Made by a program: the position numbers and the translations under genes
Notes under the pieces: model-generated
The model's database searches: none
Seen by the model: the letters and a program-made list of their open reading frames with translations, nothing else
What the model was told of the DNA's origin: nothing
NCBI GenBank assembly: GCA_023436885.1
Contig: JAEZHI010000045.1
Coordinates: forward strand, 1 to 64,000
Source: Pseudomonadota bacterium
Lineage (GTDB): Bacteria; Pseudomonadota; Alphaproteobacteria; Rhizobiales; Pleomorphomonadaceae
DNA: 64,000 bases
Direction of reading: 5' to 3'
Part shown: one piece after another, positions 24,084 through 32,770 of the stretch
Layout of the letters: each line of letters begins with the position of its first letter
Numbering within the stretch: the stretch's first letter is position 1

Positions 24084-25181
24084 ATGGACGACCTCAGGGA
24101 TCTCGTCATTCTCGGCCTCGAAAGCTCTTGTGATGAGACGGCGGCGGCTGTCGTTCGGCGGCGCGCCGATGGCTCGGGTGAAATTCTCTCCAATGTGGTG
24201 TTCTCGCAAATCGAGGAACACGCGGCCTTTGGTGGTGTCGTTCCAGAAATTGCCGCGCGCGCCCATGTGGAGGTGATGGACGGTTTGGTCGCAGCGGCGC
24301 TTTCGGAGGCGAACATATCCCTCAAAGACGTCGATGCGGTGGCGGCAACGGCGGGGCCTGGTCTGATCGGGGGCGTGCTGATCGGTCTCACCACGGCCAA
24401 GGCGCTGGCCTATGCCGCGAAGAAGCCGCTTGTCGCTGTCAATCATCTTGAAGGACACGCGCTGACGGCTCGCCTGACCCATGGTGTCGAGTTTCCCTAC
24501 TTGCTGCTGCTCGTGTCCGGCGGGCATAGCCAGATCCTGCGGGTCGATGGCGTCGGCCACTACCAACGCATCGGTACGACTATCGACGATGCGCTCGGCG
24601 AGGCTTTCGACAAGACGGCGAAGCTTCTGCAACTAGGATACCCCGGCGGCCCGGCCGTCGAGAAAATGGCAGCCGAGGGTGATCCAAAGCGCGTCGCGCT
24701 GCCGCGTCCGCTGATCGGTCGTGACGAACCGAACTTCTCATTTTCCGGCCTCAAGACGGCAGTACGCCATGAGGCGGAAGCTTTGGCTCCGCTGTCCCGA
24801 CAGGACGTGGCGGACATCTGTGCGTCGTTCCAGGCGGCCGTGTCGGATGTGGTGGCCGACCGCGTTGGGCTCGCCGTGCGGCGCTTTGCCGAAACGCTCG
24901 CCGATCACCGTCCGCCGGTGCTGGTGGTGGCCGGCGGCGTTGCCGCCAACAAGGCGATCCGCAGCCGTCTTGATGCATTGATGAGCGACTTGAACGGCAG
25001 CCTTGTCGTTCCTCCCGGAAATCTCTGCACGGACAATGGCGCCATGATTGCCTGGGCCGGTGCCGAACGGCTGGCTCTGGGACATACCGACGGTTTTGAT
25101 GTAGCCGCCCGGCCGCGCTGGCCACTCGATGACGTTGCCGTACCGCTGGTCGGTCACGGTCGGCTGGGAGCTAAGGTATGA
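24084..25181 (+). CDS. tsaD: tRNA threonylcarbamoyladenosine transferase subunit TsaD
   Basis: The 365-residue ASKHA-fold protein transfers the threonylcarbamoyl group to A37 of ANN-decoding tRNAs, working with TsaB and TsaE. It begins VILGLESSCDETAAAV, and the metal-binding pair His121/His125 lies in NHLEGHALTA. The Gly-rich AGGVAANKAIRSRL and CTDNGAMIAW motifs are present. The ATG at 24084 follows AGA-rich sequence and matches the family start; an open extension upstream is not conserved in type. Its stop overlaps the gpsA start (ATGA). Confidence 0.97.
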   Translation: MDDLRDLVILGLESSCDETAAAVVRRRADGSGEILSNVVFSQIEEHAAFGGVVPEIAARAHVEVMDGLVAAALSEANISLKDVDAVAATAGPGLIGGVLIGLTTAKALAYAAKKPLVAVNHLEGHALTARLTHGVEFPYLLLLVSGGHSQILRVDGVGHYQRIGTTIDDALGEAFDKTAKLLQLGYPGGPAVEKMAAEGDPKRVALPRPLIGRDEPNFSFSGLKTAVRHEAEALAPLSRQDVADICASFQAAVSDVVADRVGLAVRRFAETLADHRPPVLVVAGGVAANKAIRSRLDALMSDLNGSLVVPPGNLCTDNGAMIAWAGAERLALGHTDGFDVAARPRWPLDDVAVPLVGHGRLGAKV

Positions 25182-26161
25182 GCAATACCATTGGCGTTTA
25201 TGGCGCTGGCGCCTGGGGCTCGGCGCTGGCCTTGACGGCGGCACGTGCCGGCGCCGAGGTCATCCTCTGCGGTCGTGACGCGGAAGAAGCGGCCAAACTC
25301 AATGCTACGCGTAAATGCTCGCACCTTCCCGATGCCGTCTTTCCGTCGTCGGTAAAGGCCTTCGCCGATCCCAATGCGTTGGCCGGAGTCGAGCTATTGC
25401 TGCTGGCTGTGCCGGCCCAGGCCTGTCGGGCCGCCGCGACAGCGCTTTCCAGCGTTGTCGGACAGGCGACGGTTATTGTTTCCTGTGCCAAGGGTATTGA
25501 ACAGGCAACCGGTGTACCGCCATCTGTTGCCATTTCCTCGGCCCTGCCGGGTCGGCGCGTGGCCGTGTTGTCGGGGCCGGGCTTTGCCGACGATGTGGCG
25601 CGCGGCCTGCCCACGGCTGTGACCGTCGCGGCGCAGGACGCAGCCCTCGCCGATGCCATTGCGCGCCGGCTGGCCGGGCCGACGTTCCGCCCCTACGCGG
25701 CCACGGACGTCGCGGGAGTTGAACTCGGCGGTGCGTTGAAGAATGTTCTGGCAATTGCCGCCGGCATCGTCGCCGGCCGGGCGCTTGGCGCTTCGGCTCA
25801 GGCGGCTGTCATCACGCGTGGCTTTGTAGAGATGCGACGGTTGGCTGGCGCTTTCGGGGCAGAGCCGGAGACGTTGATGGGGCTGTCGGGATTCGGCGAC
25901 CTGATGCTGACGTGTTCATCGGTCCAGTCGCGCAATTTCTCCTTCGGCATCGGCATCGGGCGAGGCGAGCAACCGGCGAGCTTCGGCAAGCTGGCCGAGG
26001 GCGCCGCGACGGTCGGTATCGCCGTTCAGAAAGCGTCGGAGTTTTCCGTCGAGGTGCCGATCATGGAAGCGGTGGCCGAGGTGCTTGCCGGTCATCTCTC
26101 CGTTGATGATGCCGTGGATCGGCTGATGGCTCGCCCGCTGAAGCGGGAAAATTTCATCTGA
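25178..26161 (+). CDS. gpsA: Glycerol-3-phosphate dehydrogenase [NAD(P)+]
   Basis: The 327-residue cytoplasmic enzyme makes sn-glycerol-3-phosphate from dihydroxyacetone phosphate for phospholipid synthesis. It has the nucleotide-binding loop GVYGAGAWGSALA at residues 5-17 and the catalytic Lys in ELGGALKNVLAIAAGI. It overlaps tsaD by four bases, a common arrangement in this order. In many relatives yciI and EVE-domain genes follow; here they lie at 55 kb on the other strand. Confidence 0.97.
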   Translation: MSNTIGVYGAGAWGSALALTAARAGAEVILCGRDAEEAAKLNATRKCSHLPDAVFPSSVKAFADPNALAGVELLLLAVPAQACRAAATALSSVVGQATVIVSCAKGIEQATGVPPSVAISSALPGRRVAVLSGPGFADDVARGLPTAVTVAAQDAALADAIARRLAGPTFRPYAATDVAGVELGGALKNVLAIAAGIVAGRALGASAQAAVITRGFVEMRRLAGAFGAEPETLMGLSGFGDLMLTCSSVQSRNFSFGIGIGRGEQPASFGKLAEGAATVGIAVQKASEFSVEVPIMEAVAEVLAGHLSVDDAVDRLMARPLKRENFI

Positions 26162-26173
26162 AAACGTCTGGTT

Positions 26174-26188
26174 GTTGCATTTTGCAAC
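26174..26188 (+). terminator. Small hairpin after gpsA
   Basis: GTTGCA (26174-26179) pairs with TGCAAC (26183-26188) around TTT, 12 bases after the gpsA stop. It is short and lacks a T-run. It is the only candidate terminator in the 254 bases between gpsA and the converging flavoprotein gene. Confidence 0.35.
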
Positions 26189-26415
26189 GGCGGCAGGGCC
26201 ACACTGCCGAGATGATCAATATATAGAACGCGCTTTACGGCGCTGCCCCCACATATTGAAGCTAGCGAAATTGCGGCCGGAAACCGAATCGCAACCATGA
26301 TCGACGAAACTCCTCTCCGTCGGCATCAGGTCGCGCGTAGCCGGCCGGTCCGGATGGACACCGGGTCCGCTCTCGTAATGTTCTTGCGTCGAGAGCGGCC
26401 CGAGCCCCATTTCCC

Positions 26416-27627
26416 CTAAGACAACAGTTCCTTGAGCGGCTTCGTTTCGATGTCGAGCCGTGAGACCCGCTTGCCGGCCTCCAAGAGTTTCTTGGCGGTC
26501 ACGAAGGCTGTGGGGAAGTTGAGCGCATCGACGGCGATCATGGCTCCCTCGGCAAAATACCAGACGGCATGGCTGCCAGGGCGCGGCCCATCGGTTGCCA
26601 GGGTGTCGTCGTAGCCGTGATGGAGGCCGGCAATCTGCAGCTTGGCATCATACTGGTCTGACCAGAACCAAGGCTGCGGAACGTAGGCGCCGCCTGCGCC
26701 GGTCAGGGCGGCTGCTGCCGCTTCGCCTTGGTCGAAGGCATTCTGGACCGATTCGAGGCGGATCATGCGGCCGGCGTAGGGGAATCGCGCGCAGTCGCCC
26801 AAGGCAAGAATGTCGGGATCCGATGTGTGGGCAAACTCGTCGACCACCACACCATCGTCCACCGTGAGGCCCGCCGCCTCGGCCAGTCCGGTGTTGGGAG
26901 AGACGCCAATGCCGACGACCGCAAGGTCCGCATCGATGGTCCGGCCATCCATCAGCTCGATGCCGGTGAGGCGATCATCCTTGCCGATGAGGCGAACAAT
27001 GGCGGTGCTTTCGAGAATATCGACGCCGTGGCTTCGATGGAGCTCACGGATGAGATCGGATGTTCCGGCCGCCGCGACGCGCTTCAGGATACGATCGGCG
27101 AGTTCGACGACGGTCACCTCAAGGCCGCGGGTTTTGGCGACGGCTGCGGTTTCGAGGCCGACGTAACCGCCACCGATCACCACGAGGCGGCGGCCAGGCT
27201 GAAAATCGGCCATCAGCGAATCGGCGTCGGCCTTGTCGCGCAACGTGAAGACGCCCTGAAGATCGCCGCCGATCACCGCCGGCAAACGGCGCGGCGTGGC
27301 GCCGGTGGCGAGGACGAGCGTGGCGTAAGGCAGCTCGTCGCCGCCTTCCAGTTTGACGATCCGCTTCGTCCTGTCGATGGCGGCGACCTTGTGTCCTGTC
27401 AGCACCGTCACGGCATTGGCCTCATACCAAGCCGGCGGCTTGAGGAGCAGCCGATCGAAGGTTGCCTCGCCCACGAGATATTTCTTGGAGAGGGGCGGCC
27501 GCTGGTAGGGCAGGACGGATTCGTCGCCGACAATCGTCACCGGCCGATCCGAGCCGAGTGCGCGGAGTTTGCCGGCAAAGGCCGCCGCCGCCTGACCGGC
27601 GCCAATGATGACAATGGGATCGCTCAA
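26416..27627 (-). CDS. Ferredoxin reductase-like FAD/NAD(P) oxidoreductase
   Basis: The 403-residue flavoprotein has an FAD loop IVIIGAGQAAAAFAGKLR at the N-terminus, an NAD(P)H loop VVIGGGYVGLETAA near 148, and the FAD-contacting ILALGDCARFP near 275. Its C-terminal domain is of the reductase type seen in putidaredoxin/rhodocoxin reductases, which pass electrons from NAD(P)H to a small ferredoxin serving a cytochrome P450 or dioxygenase. The start is taken as TTG at 27627, with GAGGG 7 bases upstream. No ferredoxin, P450 or dioxygenase gene is adjacent, so its partner is unknown. Confidence 0.87.
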   Translation of the reverse strand: MSDPIVIIGAGQAAAAFAGKLRALGSDRPVTIVGDESVLPYQRPPLSKKYLVGEATFDRLLLKPPAWYEANAVTVLTGHKVAAIDRTKRIVKLEGGDELPYATLVLATGATPRRLPAVIGGDLQGVFTLRDKADADSLMADFQPGRRLVVIGGGYVGLETAAVAKTRGLEVTVVELADRILKRVAAAGTSDLIRELHRSHGVDILESTAIVRLIGKDDRLTGIELMDGRTIDADLAVVGIGVSPNTGLAEAAGLTVDDGVVVDEFAHTSDPDILALGDCARFPYAGRMIRLESVQNAFDQGEAAAAALTGAGGAYVPQPWFWSDQYDAKLQIAGLHHGYDDTLATDGPRPGSHAVWYFAEGAMIAVDALNFPTAFVTAKKLLEAGKRVSRLDIETKPLKELLS

Positions 27628-27962
27628 TTGTTGTCCCTCGCATTGAAAGCCCTCAGCGGGCAGGCTTGGCCTCAAGCTATATCGAGATCGCCTCATGGGC
27701 GGAAGCATGGGCCACTTGCTCTGGCTGCCGTACCTTCCGTCTTTGGTCGTATCCGCCTGAAAGCTTTGCTCTTCCAGCCAGAACGGGCTTGTCACCCGCT
27801 TTGAATCGTCACAGCATGGCTTGCGGGGCGTGGCAGTCCGCGGAACTGCCGGCGACCCGAAAACAACAAGAAGGGCAGCCTCCTCGCCGATGAAGGAGGC
27901 TTGAGGAAACGTGGAGCCGTGCGGCCGGGGAGGGCCCGGCACCGGCGGATTGGAGTGATCTG
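27628..27962. other. Divergent intergenic region before the second sugar locus
   Basis: This 335-base region separates the leftward flavoprotein gene from the rightward aldolase-like gene and must carry both promoters. No clear -35/-10 pair, operator dyad or small gene could be identified. Open frames here lack ribosome binding sites and resemble no known protein. Confidence 0.5.
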
Positions 27963-28991
27963 ATGTTCCGTCTCGACGAAAAGCTTGCCCGCATTCGGGC
28001 GGGTGCCTACACGCGTGCCGATTTCATCATCGCCGATGCCAAGGACCCCGATATGGGGCCGTCCATTCCCGGCGCCGGCCCGCTCAGAGCCAAGGACGGA
28101 ACGCTTGGCCGCTATCAGACGCGTCCGGAATTCCTCAAGAACGTTCAGGCGATCGTCGAGCAGGATGTGGTCGACATCATGCTGACGTCGGCCTCCAGCT
28201 TCGAGCTGCTCAACGAGCAGGGTGTCTACAAGAACTCGAAGGTAAAGCCGGCGATCCGAGCCAACGACACCACGGATATCTGGTTCGTGCGTGGCGGTGT
28301 CTATCCGAAGAAGCCGTCAAGGCCGTTCCGCACCGCGTCGCTGTCGAGAGTCACCACCGGCACCATCGATCCGGCCCCCGGCAAGCCGCTTGTCGGTACC
28401 GATCTTGGCCTCTACTCGATGACCTTCAACAACGACCTCGAGCATGATTATGCCTCGCTCGAGGCCTTTACCGAGTTCCGTTACGAGGCGGCGCTGAATG
28501 GCTTCAAGTATTTCCTTGAGGTGTTCAATCCCAATGTCGACACTGGCATCGATGCCGATCTCGTGCCGCACTACATCAACGACTGCATCGCCCGCTGCCT
28601 GGCAGGCGTTACCAAGGCAGACCGGCCAGAGTTCCTGAAGATCGCCTATAATGGTCCGAAGGCAATGGAAGAGCTCGCCTCCTACGATCCGACCGTGATC
28701 ATTGGCGTTCTCGGTGGCGGCGCCGGCACGACGCGCGATTGCTACGAGTTGCTCTTCCAGTCCGAAAAATACGGTGCTCGTGTTGCGCTGTTCGGCCGCA
28801 AGATCAATCTGGCCGAAGATCCGCTCAGCATGGTCAAGCACATGCGGGCCGTGGCGAGCGGCGATCTCTCACCTTCCGAGGCGGTGAAGTCATACCACGG
28901 CGAACTTGCCAAGGCCGGTATCAAGCCGATCCGCGAGCTCAGCGCCGACCTCGAGGTGACCGAGAAGCCGCTCAAAGCCGGGCTTGCCTGA
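27963..28991 (+). CDS. Uncharacterised aldolase-like (TIM-barrel) protein of the sugar locus
   Basis: The 342-residue protein is not one I can name. Its end resembles class I aldolases of the DhnA/LacD/DeoC type: a Lys on a strand (EFLKIAYNG, Lys226), then a glycine-rich phosphate loop (GVLGGGAGTTRDCYELLFQ at about 248-266), then GARVALFGRKI at about 271-281. An earlier strand FIIADAKD (Lys27) also fits. If so, it would cleave a phosphorylated sugar through a Schiff base. It is followed after 2 bases by a PfkB-type kinase, so the two are co-translated. Fold and activity are inferences from motif order only. Confidence 0.6.
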   Translation: MFRLDEKLARIRAGAYTRADFIIADAKDPDMGPSIPGAGPLRAKDGTLGRYQTRPEFLKNVQAIVEQDVVDIMLTSASSFELLNEQGVYKNSKVKPAIRANDTTDIWFVRGGVYPKKPSRPFRTASLSRVTTGTIDPAPGKPLVGTDLGLYSMTFNNDLEHDYASLEAFTEFRYEAALNGFKYFLEVFNPNVDTGIDADLVPHYINDCIARCLAGVTKADRPEFLKIAYNGPKAMEELASYDPTVIIGVLGGGAGTTRDCYELLFQSEKYGARVALFGRKINLAEDPLSMVKHMRAVASGDLSPSEAVKSYHGELAKAGIKPIRELSADLEVTEKPLKAGLA

Positions 28992-28993
28992 TC

Positions 28994-30007
28994 ATGCCGG
29001 CTCGGCGCGGCATCATCACCGGGGGAACCTGGTGCGTCGACAACAACCGCCTGATTAGCTTCTGGCCCGAGGAGGACGGCATCGCCGAAATTCTCTCCCA
29101 GGAGCTGGCCGGGGGTGGCTCTGGCTGCAATCTTGCTGTCGACATCCGCCATCTCGATCCGGCGATGCCGGTCGAGACCATCGCCATCGTAGGTGACGAC
29201 GAGGGCGGCCGCTTTCTCAGAAGCATAGCCGAGGAAGCGGGCATCGATCATCGGCAGATGCGCGTCGAAGGTTCGTTGCCGACGCAGTTCACCGATGCCT
29301 ATGCATCGGCGCTGACGCACCGCCGTACCCATATCTTCGCCAAGGGGGTGGCAGCTGCGCTTACGCCAGATCATTTCGATCTGGCGGCAACGACGGGACG
29401 CATCCTGCATCTGGGGCTGCCGGGCTTTCACAAACAGCTCGACTGTGTCTGGGCCGATGGCGACAACGGCTGGGTGACCGTGTTGAAGAAGGCGCGTACG
29501 CTCGGTCTCAAGACCAACATCGAGCTGGCGAGTCTTGAGGCCCGCGTACTTGCCGATACGGTGATGCCCTGCCTCGGTCATCTCGATTATGTCGTGGTCA
29601 ACGATACCGAGATAGGTGCGCTCGCCGGTCTTCCGACCGTCTCCCACGGCGTGACGGATGCCGACCTTTGCGAGGCAGCGGCGCGGAAGGTGCTAGAGAA
29701 CGGCGCCATGGAGCTGGTGGTTGTGCATTGGCCCAAGCTCGCCATTGCGGTGACGCGTGATGGAGCGGTTGCCAAAAAGACGTCTTGTGCCATTCCGCCC
29801 GACCTTGTGGTCGGGGCCAACGGAGCCGGCGATGCCTTTGCAGCGGGCATGATCTACGGCATCCACGAAGGCTGGCCGCTTGAGAAGTCGCTTGCGCTTG
29901 CGCATGCAACGGCGGCTTGCTCGCTCCGATCGGTTACGACATCCGGCACGGTGGTTGGCTGGCAGGAAACGCTAGAGCTGGCGGACAGCTGGGGGTGGCG
30001 AAGCTAA
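28994..30007 (+). CDS. PfkB family carbohydrate kinase
   Basis: The 337-residue protein belongs to the ribokinase/PfkB family. It has the N-terminal glycine pair region GGGSGCNLAVDI at about 38-49, and the C-terminal signature with the catalytic Asp, VGANGAGDAFAAGM, at about 273-286. It should phosphorylate a sugar or sugar phosphate in the cytoplasm. It starts 2 bases after the aldolase-like gene and ends at a strong terminator, so these two form an operon. The substrate is unknown. Confidence 0.88.
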   Translation: MPARRGIITGGTWCVDNNRLISFWPEEDGIAEILSQELAGGGSGCNLAVDIRHLDPAMPVETIAIVGDDEGGRFLRSIAEEAGIDHRQMRVEGSLPTQFTDAYASALTHRRTHIFAKGVAAALTPDHFDLAATTGRILHLGLPGFHKQLDCVWADGDNGWVTVLKKARTLGLKTNIELASLEARVLADTVMPCLGHLDYVVVNDTEIGALAGLPTVSHGVTDADLCEAAARKVLENGAMELVVVHWPKLAIAVTRDGAVAKKTSCAIPPDLVVGANGAGDAFAAGMIYGIHEGWPLEKSLALAHATAACSLRSVTTSGTVVGWQETLELADSWGWRS

Positions 30008-30012
30008 AACTG

Positions 30013-30036
30013 GCCCCGGCAGAGCGATCTGCCGGG
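30013..30036. terminator. Bidirectional terminator between the two kinase genes
   Basis: CCCCGGCAG (30013-30021) pairs perfectly with CTGCCGGGG (30028-30036). AAAACT on its left gives a T-run on the minus strand. It serves the converging PfkB (rightward) and FGGY (leftward) kinase genes, which are 42 bases apart. Confidence 0.8.
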
Positions 30037-30049
30037 GGTATCTTATCGC

Positions 30050-31522
30050 TTACCAGCCGGAAAAAGCTGCGCGCGCCGTGTTGAAAGGCTTCAGCGCCGC
30101 GTAGAGCGCGCGATACTGATCGTAGAGAAAATCCATACGCTCGCGACGGGCCGCATCGGGTTCGAACAGGCGTTCGACAACGACCAGACGACTGGCGGCT
30201 TCCTCGATCGAAGAGAAACATCCCGCGCCAACCCCGGCCAGGACCGCTGCGCCGAGCACCCCGGCATCGAGCGTTTTGAGCCGCTTGACGGGCCGGCCCA
30301 GCATGTCGGCGCGGATCTGACACCACGGGTCTGACGCGGCGCCACCTCCCGCCATTGAGAAGCTCTTAGCGGTCCGCCCAGCAGATGCTTCCAGTGCTTC
30401 CAATAGCCAGCGTACCGACGAAGCAACACCCTCGAAGACGGCGCGCGTCAATTCGGCTGGCCCCATGGAACCATCCAGGCCGATGAAGGCGCCGCGTGCT
30501 TCGATGTCCCAAATTGGAGCCCGCTCGCCTTGGAGATGCGGCAGGAACAGCGGCGTGGGGCGATGGGTCGCGCTGGTGGCGGCGAGGGCGGAGAGTTCGG
30601 ATGGCGCACGACCGGTGAGATTCGACAACCAGGCGAGTGACGCGCCGCCGGATTGTGTCGGTCCGGCATGCATGGTGATGCCTTCACAGGTTGGAAAGGC
30701 GACGACGCCGGCGGCGGGATGGCGGGAGCTCGATACTAGGCCAACGATCTCCGAGGTGCCCGAGAGATACATGCAGTCGCCTTCATGGACAGCGCCGGTG
30801 CCGATTAGTCCGGCCCAGGCATCCATGGCGCCGGTGACCAAGGGCAGCCCGGCAAACGGCAAGCCGGGCTGGATGTATCCCGCCACCTCGGTAAAGCCTC
30901 GGAGCGGTGGCAGTCGCTCGGCAAAACCATCCACCAGTTCGACAAGACGTGGCACATAGGTCAGCGACTGGTCGATGAGCCCAAAAGCCGTCATCGGGTC
31001 GGCGGTGGCCTCGCCGGTTAGCCTCAGGAGGCAATAATCCTTCGGCGCCATCAGCCAGCGCGTCTGCGCCCAGATATCGGGATGGTGCCGCTTCATCCAT
31101 AGCGCTCGCGCGAGCGGATGGCTGGCGTCGATGGGCAGCGGCGCACCCCACCAGCCGATGCGCTCATCGAATGAAATCTTTGCATCGAGCTCGGCGGCTT
31201 CTCTCGCCGCTCGGCCATCCTGCCATGTGATGGCCGGTGCCAGAGGCGTGCCGTCCGCGCTTACGAAGACATGAGTGTTGACCTGACTGGTCAGGCCGAC
31301 ACCTGCGACAGCGCCTTCGGGCAGGCCATTCGAAAGATGATCGAGCGCGGCAAGGACGTGGCTGGTCCAATCGTCCGGGTTCTGCTCTGCAAAACCGGCC
31401 TGTGGCCGCTCTGTTCGATAAGGTTCCCCATAGGTTCGGAGCGTCGTGCCGCCTTCGTCGAACAAGGCAGCCTTGACCGAGGTGGTACCGACGTCGATGC
31501 CGACGAGAAAAGGCGTCTTCAT
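30050..31522 (-). CDS. FGGY family carbohydrate kinase (xylulokinase-like)
   Basis: The 490-residue protein has the FGGY/ASKHA layout: phosphate loop LVGIDVGTTSVKAALFDEGG at the N-terminus, GVGLTSQVNTHV near 75, ITWQDGRAAREAAELD near 105, YLSGTSEIVGLV near 260, and the C-terminal FSMAGGGAASDPWCQIRADM. It phosphorylates a ketose or alditol. The ATG at 31522 is chosen because the phosphate loop starts right after it; the frame stays open far upstream only by chance. It diverges from the ABC transporter genes across 258 bases and probably shares a control region with them. Confidence 0.9.
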   Translation of the reverse strand: MKTPFLVGIDVGTTSVKAALFDEGGTTLRTYGEPYRTERPQAGFAEQNPDDWTSHVLAALDHLSNGLPEGAVAGVGLTSQVNTHVFVSADGTPLAPAITWQDGRAAREAAELDAKISFDERIGWWGAPLPIDASHPLARALWMKRHHPDIWAQTRWLMAPKDYCLLRLTGEATADPMTAFGLIDQSLTYVPRLVELVDGFAERLPPLRGFTEVAGYIQPGLPFAGLPLVTGAMDAWAGLIGTGAVHEGDCMYLSGTSEIVGLVSSSRHPAAGVVAFPTCEGITMHAGPTQSGGASLAWLSNLTGRAPSELSALAATSATHRPTPLFLPHLQGERAPIWDIEARGAFIGLDGSMGPAELTRAVFEGVASSVRWLLEALEASAGRTAKSFSMAGGGAASDPWCQIRADMLGRPVKRLKTLDAGVLGAAVLAGVGAGCFSSIEEAASRLVVVERLFEPDAARRERMDFLYDQYRALYAALKPFNTARAAFSGW

Positions 31523-31780
31523 GAGGGAGTCCGGAAGCAGAAAATGTGCTGCCGAGATCATCACGTCGGCCTCGACGTGTCCATGGCGGTTCGTCTTCCT
31601 TCGATCAAAAAGGTTCGCGTTGCGAGAGGCTTGGCTTTCTCCGAAAGTGCCGATAGCGGCGGTAGCGGCGGCTTCGTGTTGAATGCGATCCCTCTGGCTG
31701 CTAACTGTTTCGGGCCGGCGGGACGAACGAGGGCGCGCGCCCTGGACGACCGGCCCTAGAGAATAATGGGGAACGCACAC

Positions 31781-32713
31781 ATGACAGTTTTGCTCCGCAC
31801 GCGGCTTCCCGCCGCCGTGCTGCTTCTTTCCGCTGTGTTCGGGGCCGGGACCGCCCTTGCTGCCGGCAAGATCGCGGTGATCACGCCCTACCTCGCCCAG
31901 CCGGGTACCCAGTTTTACGTCGAGGCATTCCAAGCGGCCGCCAAGGATAAGGCTTGGGACGTCAACGTCATCGACACCAAGGGCGATGTGGCTGCCGTCA
32001 TTTCCCGCCTTGAGGATGCGGCGACGCAGAAGGTCGATGCGGTCGTCGTCAACGTCGATCCCGCGCAGGTCGAGGCCGGCCTTGCTGCCGTCAAGGATGC
32101 CGGTATTCCGATTGTCGGTATGGATGCCGGCGCCAGCCCCTATCTCGTCACCAATGTGACCTCCAACGGCTATGCCATGGCGGCCGACACCGCTGCCTAT
32201 GTTGCCAACCGGATCGGTGGCAAGGGCAATGTCGTCATGTTCGTATTCGATGCCTTCCCGCCGGTACAAGTGCGCGGTGTGATCGCCAACGCCGTGTTCG
32301 GCAACAATCCCGACATCAAGATCCTCGATCGCGTGACGCCCGACGTTTCGGACGGCGGCATCGCCGACAGCCGCGCCAAGATGGAGGCGATCCTTGCCGC
32401 CCATCCTGACAAGGGGTCGATCTCGGCCGTCTGGGCGGCCTGGGACCAGCCGGCGCTCGGCGCCTTGCAGGCGATCGAAGCGGCAGGCCGCCAGAACGAG
32501 GGCATCGTCATCACCGGCATCGACGCCAATCCGCAGGCGCGGGAAGCGATCGCCGCCGGCGGCAATTTCGAAGCGTCGATGGCCCAGGACTTCCACGGTA
32601 TCGGCAAGGCAGCCGCCGAGGCAGTTGCCCAGACCTTGGCTGGCAAGCCGCCGAAGTCGTCGGTCATCTATGTGCCGACCAAGCTGATCACTGCCGACAA
32701 CGTCAAGGACTGA
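31781..32713 (+). CDS. Sugar ABC transporter, periplasmic binding protein
   Basis: The 310-residue protein has a signal peptide (hydrophobic core LPAAVLLLSAVFGAGTALA) and a type I periplasmic-binding fold starting KIAVITPYLAQPGTQFYVEA. DAVVVNVDPAQVEAGLAAVK and VVMFVFDAFPP are typical strands. The ATG at 31781 is preferred over one 15 bases upstream because GGGGAA is well spaced from it and the signal peptide is then standard. It feeds the ATPase and permease encoded next. The ligand is probably a sugar or polyol. Confidence 0.92.
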   Translation: MTVLLRTRLPAAVLLLSAVFGAGTALAAGKIAVITPYLAQPGTQFYVEAFQAAAKDKAWDVNVIDTKGDVAAVISRLEDAATQKVDAVVVNVDPAQVEAGLAAVKDAGIPIVGMDAGASPYLVTNVTSNGYAMAADTAAYVANRIGGKGNVVMFVFDAFPPVQVRGVIANAVFGNNPDIKILDRVTPDVSDGGIADSRAKMEAILAAHPDKGSISAVWAAWDQPALGALQAIEAAGRQNEGIVITGIDANPQAREAIAAGGNFEASMAQDFHGIGKAAAEAVAQTLAGKPPKSSVIYVPTKLITADNVKD

Positions 32714-32770
32714 CGGTCGTTCTCTAAAGACGGGTGGGCGGGGTGCCGCCCATCCGACGCAGGTTTTGTC

